A DNA stretch of 5,736 bases from Methanothrix sp. (GTDB taxonomy: Archaea; Halobacteriota; Methanosarcinia; Methanotrichales; Methanotrichaceae), in contig JAQVZT010000180.1 in the NCBI GenBank assembly GCA_028708055.1, positions 1 to 5,736 on the forward strand, given 5' to 3'. The first letter of the stretch is position 1. Each line of letters starts with the position of its first letter. The position numbers were made by a program, and so were the translations under genes. The notes beneath the pieces are model-generated. The model was not told the DNA's origin. It saw only the letters and a program-made list of their open reading frames with translations, and did no database searches. Shown here piece after piece: positions 1-4,512 of this stretch.

Positions 1-1199
1 ACTACGCTGCCCAGAACCTTCAACCGGTAGTCCTGCTGCAATGTAGATTTGAGCTTGCCTGCGTAAACGCTGAGCGTGATCTCTTTGGTCCGGCCATACC
101 GGCCTTTGCTGATCACAATCGTATGCAGTATGCCCAGCATATCCAGTTCGGCGATTAGATCGGTAATCCTTCGATGAGTCAGGAAATCGGTTTCAACCAG
201 AGGACAGAGCTGCTTGTACATGTTGTAAACTGCGCTGGTAGTGATGTTCCTCGTACCCTGTTCTTCCAAAAGAAGAATGCTGTAGAGCACAAGCTTGGAT
301 TGAGTGGGCAGGGTCTTGATGACCTCTTCTACCCTATCCTGCTCTATTTTCTCCCTGGCAGAACGCACATGCTCCTCAGAGACAACAGCTGAGCGGGCTC
401 TTTCCGCCAGCTCTCCGGATATGCGCAACAGATCGAGTGCCTTGCGTGCATCACCATGCTCTTGCGCTGCAAAAGCTGCACATAGCGGTATTACGCTCTC
501 CTGGAGGACTCCCGGAATGAAAGAGAGCCTGGCCCTCTGCTCCAGAATATCCCTTATCTGCTCGGCGTTGTAGGGCGGAAATATGATCTCGTCCTCACCC
601 AGAGAGCTTTTTACCCTTGGATCAAGAAACTCTGTGAATTTCAGGTCGTTGGATATGCCTATGATGCTTACCCTGGAACGAAGAAGATCTGAATTTATGC
701 GTGAGAGATTGTAGAGAACGTCGTCTCCCTTCTTGACCAGCTTGTCGACTTCATCGAGCATTATCACCACTACTTGCTTAGCCTCGTCTACTGCATTTCG
801 AAATTCAGCATAAACCTGATCAGTAGGCCAACCGGTCATTGGGATATCTTTATCAAAGTGCCTTGCCAGGTGAGCCAGAACCCGGTACTGGGTATCGACT
901 ACCTCGCAGTTGATGTAGATCACAGTGCACTTCATCTCTCCAAAACCTGCTTCCTCGAGCTCTTTTCCCACGTACTTGGCAACTGCTGTTTTACCAGTAC
1001 CGGTTTTTCCATAGATAAGAACATTGGAGGGGGTTTCTCCTCTTAATGCAGGTACCAGAATTGACGCCAAACCGTTGATCTCATTGCCCCTATGAGGCAG
1101 CTGCGTCGGCGTATAAGTAGGACGCAGGACATCCCTGGACTGGAATATACCTCCCTGCGCCAATAAATCAGCAAATAACCCTTTCGAAATAGATGCCAA
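1..1199 (-). CDS. orc1: Orc1/Cdc6-type replication initiator, C-terminus cut by window edge
   Basis: This is an AAA+ ATPase that binds origin recognition boxes and starts chromosome replication, loading the MCM helicase. I translated it from the sequence. Walker A (GKTGTGKT) is at residues 64-71, Walker B (VVVIMLDE) at about 143-150, sensor 1 at N184 (IIGISND), and sensor 2 (GDARKALDLLR) at 249-259 with R252. A winged-helix domain follows at about 295-385, with the basic wing SKGRYGRTKE at 364-373, the part that contacts ORB DNA in this family. The start is TTG at 1197-1199: an in-frame TAG lies five codons upstream, no ATG lies between them, and GAGGGG sits seven bases ahead. The frame stays open for 399 codons to the window edge. 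Archaeal Orc1 proteins are usually about 400-420 residues, so only a short tail is missing. The gene points away from the adjacent ORBs, the usual initiator-next-to-origin layout. The product family is very secure; which Orc1 paralogue it is cannot be told. Confidence 0.96.
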   Translation of the reverse strand, partial: MASISKGLFADLLAQGGIFQSRDVLRPTYTPTQLPHRGNEINGLASILVPALRGETPSNVLIYGKTGTGKTAVAKYVGKELEEAGFGEMKCTVIYINCEVVDTQYRVLAHLARHFDKDIPMTGWPTDQVYAEFRNAVDEAKQVVVIMLDEVDKLVKKGDDVLYNLSRINSDLLRSRVSIIGISNDLKFTEFLDPRVKSSLGEDEIIFPPYNAEQIRDILEQRARLSFIPGVLQESVIPLCAAFAAQEHGDARKALDLLRISGELAERARSAVVSEEHVRSAREKIEQDRVEEVIKTLPTQSKLVLYSILLLEEQGTRNITTSAVYNMYKQLCPLVETDFLTHRRITDLIAELDMLGILHTIVISKGRYGRTKEITLSVYAGKLKSTLQQDYRLKVLGSV

Positions 1200-1214
1200 G
1201 ATAATTCCCCTCTA

Positions 1215-1246
1215 ACAATTTTTCCTGAGTCTTGGGAGATATTAAG
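1215..1246 (-). promoter_or_regulatory. Likely orc1 promoter
   Basis: On the minus strand, CTTAATATC (1246-1238) resembles an archaeal TATA box. Transcription starting about 25 bases on, near 1216, would give a leader of roughly 17 nt that contains the GAGGGG ribosome-binding site. The first ORB begins only about 12 bases upstream of this box. The assignment is by position and base composition only. Confidence 0.45.
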
Positions 1247-1258
1247 AGTTATGGTGAA

Positions 1259-1280
1259 CACCCCTGTGTTTCCGATGGAA
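1259..1280 (-). promoter_or_regulatory. Origin recognition box (ORB) 1
   Basis: Read on the minus strand this is TTCCATCGGAAAC, three bases, then GGGGTG. It has the archaeal ORB layout: an imperfect dyad followed by a G-string. The dyad centre (TC where the other boxes have CT or GT) is slightly altered. The G-string points towards orc1 and lies just upstream of the proposed orc1 promoter. It matches ORB 2 at 16 of 22 positions without gaps. Confidence 0.8.
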
Positions 1281-1292
1281 GCCATAGCGCCG

Positions 1293-1314
1293 CACCCCAT
1301 GATTTCCAGTGGAA
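1293..1314 (-). promoter_or_regulatory. Origin recognition box (ORB) 2
   Basis: On the minus strand this reads TTCCACTGGAAAT, CAT, GGGGTG: an excellent ORB with an intact dyad (TTCCA/TGGAA) and G-string. It has the same orientation as ORB 1 and lies 34 bases from it. I used it as the reference for the other boxes in this window. Confidence 0.85.
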
Positions 1315-1335
1315 TGCAAATAAAAAACGACCTAA

Positions 1336-1347
1336 TCCAGTGGTTGG
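1336..1347. promoter_or_regulatory. Degenerate ORB-like core
   Basis: The + strand core CCAGTGG (1337-1343) repeats the dyad centre of ORB 2, 31 bases further from orc1. The flanking dyad arm and the G-string are not preserved on either strand. It may be a decayed or low-affinity (mini-ORB) site, or chance. Confidence 0.35.
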
Positions 1348-1466
1348 AAATGAAATAAAAAATGCCTGTTGTATGGTAGGATTTAATGATATATAAGTTT
1401 AACTGATGAAGCAGAAATACATATCAATAAAATTATATACAACTCTTTTGACTTTTTCTGAAAAGT
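1345..1466. other. AT-rich segment, candidate duplex-unwinding element
   Basis: The 60 bases 1381-1440 contain only 11 G or C (about 82% AT), far below the surrounding genes. The segment lies between the minus-strand ORBs and the + strand ORB at 1699, where an unwinding element would be expected. At its right edge ACTTTT-TCTG-AAAAGT (1451-1466) forms a perfect six-base-pair inverted repeat with a four-base loop. Unwinding function is inferred from position and composition. Confidence 0.55.
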
Positions 1467-1698
1467 GAACGCGGGATCATGTAAGATCGAAAAATATGGT
1501 CCATTCGTAGCAAGAAGCTCTTAGACAACACATCGCGACGGGAACGATCTGCTAAGGAGACATAGCCTTCGTCATGCGTTCAATTGAAGGATAAAAACGT
1601 CACGAAACGCGGCAGCCAAACATCCGGAAAAAACATATAGAGGAAAACAAGCATCGATTCGCTGATATCCAGCATCCGTGAAGTTAAGAAGTTGAGGC

Positions 1699-1720
1699 TT
1701 CCAGTGGAAATCATACGGTC
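1699..1720 (+). promoter_or_regulatory. Origin recognition box (ORB) 3, opposite orientation, weak G-string
   Basis: The + strand reads TTCCAGTGGAAAT, CAT, ACGGTC. The dyad is perfect and the spacer CAT is identical to that of ORB 2, but the G-string is degenerate (ACGGT instead of GGGGT). It matches ORB 2 at 18 of 22 positions and is inverted relative to ORBs 1 and 2, about 400 bases away across the AT-rich segment. Confidence 0.75.
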
Positions 1721-1813
1721 TCTCTACTATTCTACATCAAAATCATCACTCTACCCGGTCACTCCTTGTTTTGGATTGTTTTTTGCCAGATCTTTCCTGA
1801 AATGGATCATGCA

Positions 1814-1831
1814 GATACAGGGGATACAGGG
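1814..1831 (+). repeat. Tandem 9-base direct repeat in origin region
   Basis: GATACAGGG occurs twice head to tail with no gap and is followed by ATC. Its ACAGGGG junction resembles the spacer plus G-string of ORB 1, so it could be a decayed G-string cluster. It could equally be a minor slippage repeat. Confidence 0.5.
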
Positions 1832-1913
1832 ATCTGGATAGATAGCAAAAAGGCTGATAACATCTAATCAAAAAACCAAAATCAAATCCTAAAACGAGAA
1901 CTATGGGCTCAGA

Positions 1914-1951
1914 CCTTGGACCATTGCACCATGAATAGATCCAAGGGTGCA
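1914..1951. repeat. Two interlocked inverted repeats
   Basis: CCTTGGA (1914-1920) pairs with TCCAAGG (1940-1946), and TGCACC (1925-1930) pairs with GGTGCA (1946-1951). The order is A-B-A'-B', so the two stems are not nested. They would be alternative hairpins, or a pseudoknot if transcribed. Base 1946 is shared by both stems. No promoter or RNA family is recognisable here. Confidence 0.4.
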
Positions 1952-1984
1952 GATCGAGAGCAGGTCAGAGCACATGAGCATCCT

Positions 1985-2004
1985 TATTGAGAGCCTATTG
2001 AGAG
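1985..2004. repeat. 9-base direct repeat downstream of the UPF0147 gene
   Basis: TATTGAGAG occurs at 1985-1993 and again at 1996-2004, separated by CC. It lies just past the stop codon of the minus-strand UPF0147 gene, in its 3' untranslated region. No function is apparent. Confidence 0.4.
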
Positions 2005-2023
2005 TTCTACGGAAATAAGTGTC

Positions 2024-2284
2024 TCAAGCCACAGGTATGGTCTCGAGCTGGCTGGCGACATTCCAGATTAGAGTTCTGGTATGAAGTGGAATATTGGGAT
2101 CATTGCTTATCTCATCAAGTATGGAGATGGCAGATGCCGCTTTGATTGCTTCGCTGGTATTCTCGCTCATAAGGATAGATTTGACATTCTCTGCGGAGCG
2201 CCTGATGTTTCTTGGTACTGCATCATCGCTCATAATACGTTCTAGCACCTCGACGCATTGCTTAAGGACATTTTCAGCTGTCAT
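2024..2284 (-). CDS. UPF0147 family protein
   Basis: This is a small archaeal protein of 86 residues and unknown function. The C-terminal half, with SAISILDEISNDPNIP (about residues 55-70) then HTRTLIWNV, is the family signature, and the N-terminal half contains DDAVPRNIRRSAENVK. It is predicted to be all-helical and soluble, with no signal peptide, membrane segment or cysteine cluster beyond one Cys near the start. A GTG four codons upstream (2294-2296) could also start the frame. I chose the ATG because GGTGAT, a perfect match to the archaeal anti-Shine-Dalgarno, lies three bases ahead of it and itself occupies the upstream codons. The gene is transcribed towards the origin region and is divergent from the zinc-ribbon gene. 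The family assignment rests on remembered conserved motifs; the biochemical role is unknown. Confidence 0.9.
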   Translation of the reverse strand: MTAENVLKQCVEVLERIMSDDAVPRNIRRSAENVKSILMSENTSEAIKAASAISILDEISNDPNIPLHTRTLIWNVASQLETIPVA

Positions 2285-2400
2285 AGAATCACCCACCTAT
2301 GTTTCTGGGAAAAAGGTCAACGATGATATTCGCCTTGGTCAGTTAGATTCTGATGATATAGTCGTTGTATTTAAACGTATGTGGCACATAATCTCAGGGC
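2285..2400. promoter_or_regulatory. Divergent promoter region for UPF0147 and zinc-ribbon genes
   Basis: This 116-base gap must carry promoters in both directions. On the + strand, TATTTAAA (2368-2375) is a good TATA box. Its centre is about 29 bases before the ATG at 2401, placing the transcript start almost at the start codon, so the + mRNA is probably leaderless or nearly so. No clear Shine-Dalgarno precedes that ATG. On the minus strand, CTATATCA (2361-2354) is a weaker candidate for the UPF0147 gene, with a leader of about 45 nt carrying the GGTGAT site. Confidence 0.5.
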
Positions 2401-2865
2401 ATGCAAGAGGATGAGGTTCTCAACAAGATAACCAGGCTTCTGGAAAAAGGCTGCACCATGCTGGCAACGCATCATGATTGCGGTGCGCCTCTCTTTCGCT
2501 GCCAGGGTGAGATCGTCTGCCCGGTTTGTTCCTTTGCCGATGATCCCGGTTCGCCAGCGAGAGCGCAGCCATCCGGTTCATCTGATGAAGAGAGAGACGC
2601 GAGATCGAGCCCAAGGCGCGCACGTCAGCAGGAGAAGGAAGGAATTGAGGATAATCCGGTTGATGCGGGTTTTCGGGTGTCTCAAAGCGGCATGCCTGGC
2701 GAAGACGAAATGTCGAAGGCATTGGGCGATCTGCGCTCCGCCCTCCTGGCAAGATTGAAGGAGCTTGCTGCCTCAGTGCGGGATGAGCGTGATTTGCAGA
2801 TGCTCAAGAGGCAGCTTGACTGCCTGGAAGGATTGCTGAGAATTCTTCGCTCATTGCAGGAATGA
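2401..2865 (+). CDS. Sjogren's syndrome/scleroderma autoantigen 1 (p27) family zinc-ribbon protein
   Basis: This 154-residue protein has an N-terminal helix and zinc ribbon typical of the archaeal relatives of the human p27 autoantigen. Residues 13-43 run LLEKGCTML, then DCGAPLF (C27), then CPVC (C40, C43). The usual first CPxC knuckle is replaced by HHDC (H24, H25, C27), so the zinc ligands may be C27, C40, C43 plus C18 or a histidine. Residues 44-100 are hydrophilic, charged and rich in Ser, Arg, Glu and Gln, probably disordered. Residues 104-154 form a long amphipathic helix that could be a coiled coil. The ATG is chosen because the helix and ribbon begin directly after it and a TATA box fits a leaderless start. 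The stop lies 77 bases before the lipoprotein start, so the two are probably co-transcribed. The cellular role of the archaeal family is not established. Confidence 0.85.
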   Translation: MQEDEVLNKITRLLEKGCTMLATHHDCGAPLFRCQGEIVCPVCSFADDPGSPARAQPSGSSDEERDARSSPRRARQQEKEGIEDNPVDAGFRVSQSGMPGEDEMSKALGDLRSALLARLKELAASVRDERDLQMLKRQLDCLEGLLRILRSLQE

Positions 2866-2914
2866 TCTCTCATCTTTTTGCCCAATCCTGGCCCAAATGC
2901 GGGAATGTGGAAAT

Positions 2915-2936
2915 CTCCACTGGAAATAAAGGGGTT
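2915..2936 (+). promoter_or_regulatory. Outlying origin recognition box (ORB) 4
   Basis: The + strand reads CTCCACTGGAAAT, AAA, GGGGTT: the same dyad, spacer length and G-string as ORB 2 (18 of 22 positions identical, no gaps). It lies about 1.2 kb from ORB 3 and 1.6 kb from ORB 2, between the zinc-ribbon and lipoprotein genes. The GGGG ends eight bases ahead of the TTG start of the lipoprotein gene, so it may also act in ribosome binding. A small inverted repeat, GTGGA-AATC-TCCAC (2907-2920), overlaps its left arm. Confidence 0.7.
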
Positions 2937-2942
2937 GATCAA

Positions 2943-3770
2943 TTGGCGATAAAGTTTTTTAGAAAGTGTGGTATACCTGTAATATTATTTTCTATAGTTA
3001 TTGCACTGTTATGCGCAGCAGGATGCCTGGAGAGCCATCCAGAACTTCCTCAAGCGCCTGCCGTATCCCTGGATCAACCGGGAGATCTCCCCTTCCAGAT
3101 GGATTTTGATTCTGAGATAAGCCCTGATCTTTTTTGTGTGCGGGGGAGTATCATGCAGCCCGGCAATAGCAGTCTGGATTATGTCCTGCTCAATGCCACT
3201 CTCTGTCATGGATCGAAGGCGCAATTTTACACAAAATACCTGCTGATGGATCTTCAGCCCGGGAAGGATAATAGCTTTGAGATCGCTAAAAATGTAAAAA
3301 TTCCCCCGGGAGAATATGTGTGCATCCTGGAGGCTACAGGCCCACAGGGCCTTCTCGCCAATGAGAGCAGGATGGTGAGCCTTGCGCCCGAAGAGAAGCC
3401 TGTGTTCGAGCTTATTCCCTGGCCGGAGGATCTGGACCCGGATAACAGGGGAGGGGCAGATGAGCCAGATCAAGGCCTGGGGGAGAGCGAAGCACGGAAA
3501 GGACCCTCAAGAGACGCTTCGGCAGATGAGGCCTCTCGCTCTGTGACCGGCGAGGAAGGGCAGCCTGCGACTGAAGCGCAATCTCTGCAGGCGTCCTCAT
3601 CATCTCAGGAAGACGGAGGAAAGTTGATGGGAAGCATCACCTCGAAGAAGTACCACCGACCGGATTGCCGCTACGCGATCAAAATAAAGCCGGACAACCG
3701 CATCTACTTCCAGAGCAGCGAGGATGCAGAGGTGCAGGGCTATCTTCCCTGCAAGGTCTGCAGCCCGTAG
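2943..3770 (+). CDS. Predicted lipoprotein with C-terminal Ada-type metal-binding module
   Basis: This is a 275-residue secreted protein of unknown function. From the TTG start, residues 1-28 form a signal peptide: basic n-region (KFFRK), hydrophobic core, and AAG|C (C28) as a lipobox-like cleavage site. Residues 40-160 look like a beta-rich extracellular domain with two cysteines and several N-x-S/T sequons (NSS, NAT, NES). Residues 165-229 are an acidic, Ser/Gln/Gly-rich linker. Residues 230-275 hold YHRPDC and PCKVC (H238, C242, C270, C273), resembling the small Cys/His metal-binding fold of the Ada N-terminus, found as a tail on assorted secreted proteins. A longer frame opens at ATG 2862, overlapping the previous stop (ATGA), but it would put 36 residues before the hydrophobic core, so I prefer TTG 2943, which has GGGGTTGAT ahead of it. 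No own promoter is visible; it is probably read with the zinc-ribbon gene. Confidence 0.75.
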   Translation: MAIKFFRKCGIPVILFSIVIALLCAAGCLESHPELPQAPAVSLDQPGDLPFQMDFDSEISPDLFCVRGSIMQPGNSSLDYVLLNATLCHGSKAQFYTKYLLMDLQPGKDNSFEIAKNVKIPPGEYVCILEATGPQGLLANESRMVSLAPEEKPVFELIPWPEDLDPDNRGGADEPDQGLGESEARKGPSRDASADEASRSVTGEEGQPATEAQSLQASSSSQEDGGKLMGSITSKKYHRPDCRYAIKIKPDNRIYFQSSEDAEVQGYLPCKVCSP

Positions 3771-3818
3771 ACTTCCCAAGGCCGCCTGACCGGGCCGTCT
3801 CCTCCGTTCTGTCTTATT

Positions 3819-3836
3819 GCAGCGATCCGTTGCTGC
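3819..3836. terminator. Hairpin in the convergent gap, possible transcript-end structure
   Basis: GCAGCGA (3819-3825) pairs with TTGCTGC (3830-3836), one pair being G-T, around a TCCG loop. It lies in the 69-base gap between the converging lipoprotein and cbiE genes. No run of T follows it on either strand, so it is not a classical intrinsic terminator, and archaeal termination mostly relies on T-tracts. Low confidence. Confidence 0.25.
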
Positions 3837-3839
3837 GGG

Positions 3840-4412
3840 CTAAAATTCGCCTATAAAAACGCAGGATAGGCCGGGAGCCCGGGGTGGGCGGGAGGTGCTG
3901 GCCCGGTCGATTCGCTCTTCCGGATAGCCAAGGTCAGTGAGGACGGCCACCTCTCTGTGCAGGCCCTGCGATTCCAGATACTGGCAGAGGCTCTGCATGT
4001 CCGTGGCTTCATCTGTCAGCAAAAAAACGCACCTGTTCCGGCGCAGTTCAAAGGCGATGGCTTCCGGGTCTAGGCTCCGGCCATGCACTGTTATCGGGAT
4101 CACTTTGAGCTGGCTGATCTTCAGGCGGGCGCAGGCTACCTGCAGGCTGGAGATTCCCGGAATCACCTCGCCCTTGAGGTACCCCAGTCCGGAGAGCATT
4201 GGATCGCCCGTGCTCAGAACCACCGCATCATCCGGCAGGTCGCGCAGCTTCTTGTAGTCCTCGATGATCTTCACTGTGCATCCCGGACTTATATGATCGG
4301 CAACCAGCTCGATGGCCCTCTTCGATCCATAGATCAGCCCGGACTGAGCGACAGCCTGGGCAGCCTGGGCGGTCAGCATCTGGGGTCCGGCTCCCACTCC
4401 TACTATGATCAT
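3840..4412 (-). CDS. cbiE: Cobalt-precorrin-7 (C5)-methyltransferase CbiE
   Basis: This enzyme uses S-adenosylmethionine to methylate C5 of the corrin precursor in the anaerobic (early cobalt) route to cobalamin, in the cytoplasm. The 190-residue length suits a stand-alone CbiE without the CbiT (C15-methylating, decarboxylating) domain fused in CobL-type enzymes. Family motifs of the tetrapyrrole methylases are visible: N-terminal IIVGVGAGP (2-10), VLSTGDPMLSGLG (65-77), VIPGISSLQVACARL (83-97), VHGR (109-112) and LLTD (131-134). The ATG at 4410-4412 opens directly into the first beta strand, and AGGAG lies about 11 bases ahead. It is last of the cbiC-cbiD-cbiE series but is separated from cbiD by 100 AT-rich bases with a promoter-like sequence. 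No cbiT follows within the window: the next gene is convergent and unrelated. A different C-methylase of the same fold is possible but less likely given the motifs and neighbours. Confidence 0.9.
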   Translation of the reverse strand: MIIVGVGAGPQMLTAQAAQAVAQSGLIYGSKRAIELVADHISPGCTVKIIEDYKKLRDLPDDAVVLSTGDPMLSGLGYLKGEVIPGISSLQVACARLKISQLKVIPITVHGRSLDPEAIAFELRRNRCVFLLTDEATDMQSLCQYLESQGLHREVAVLTDLGYPEERIDRASTSRPPRAPGLSCVFIGEF

Positions 4413-4444
4413 GATCTTTGACAGCTCCTGATTTGAGGCTTTTT

Positions 4445-4480
4445 TTAGTTCGAAGTTAATATCCTAGTTAATATATTAAA
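4445..4480 (-). promoter_or_regulatory. Likely separate cbiE promoter with a direct repeat
   Basis: In the AT-rich gap between cbiD and cbiE, the minus strand has TTTAATATAT (4480-4471), a good TATA-like box, with a start expected near 4445 and a leader of about 33 nt. On the + strand AGTTAATAT occurs at 4454-4462 and again at 4466-4474, a 12-base period that overlaps and follows the TATA box. This is a position where a repressor could bind. No known cobalamin riboswitch features were recognised. Confidence 0.45.
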
Positions 4481-4512
4481 GTATTTTACTATTATTTATT
4501 ATTAAATCGGCT

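Larger units (their letters stand above)
1200..2023. other. Putative replication origin region, no gene seen
   Basis: About 820 bases separate orc1 from the UPF0147 gene, and no credible coding sequence lies in either strand. The stretch holds two full ORBs on the minus strand (1259-1280 and 1293-1314), a weak ORB core (1337-1343), an AT-rich segment (about 1345-1466) and an ORB on the + strand (1699-1720). It also carries short direct repeats (1814-1831, 1985-2004) and an interlocked pair of inverted repeats (1914-1951). An orc1 gene reading away from an ORB-bearing, AT-rich intergenic region is the standard arrangement of archaeal origins. That it fires is an inference. Confidence 0.85.

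Noticed and set aside
1200..1223. Additional ORB around the GAGGGG beside the orc1 start
   Set aside because: The G-run has no dyad at the three-base spacing seen in the other boxes; it is better explained as the ribosome-binding site of orc1.
1043..1300. 85-codon open frame on the minus strand covering the orc1 start and ORBs 1 and 2
   Set aside because: It overlaps the N-terminal coding part of orc1 in another frame, has no recognisable protein features, and its upstream half is ORB DNA.
1561..1590. CCTTC...GAAGG inverted repeat (1566-1590) as a terminator or RNA hairpin
   Set aside because: It has only five base pairs with a long loop and no T-run; expected by chance in a gap of this size.
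2094..2414. 106-codon + strand open frame across the UPF0147 gene and the divergent promoter
   Set aside because: It is antisense to the well-supported UPF0147 gene and would run through the promoter into the zinc-ribbon start.
2862..2942. Start of the lipoprotein at ATG 2862, overlapping the previous stop as ATGA
   Set aside because: It would place 36 residues before the signal-peptide hydrophobic core and make an ORB coding; TTG 2943 gives a normal signal peptide with a GGGG-type site ahead. It is not fully excluded.
3009..3473. 154-codon minus-strand open frame antisense to the lipoprotein gene
   Set aside because: The + frame has a signal peptide, lipobox and metal-binding motif; the antisense frame shows no family features.
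4413..4512. Cobalamin riboswitch ahead of cbiE
   Set aside because: The gap is short and AT-rich, with no recognisable B12-box-like conserved core or complex fold.
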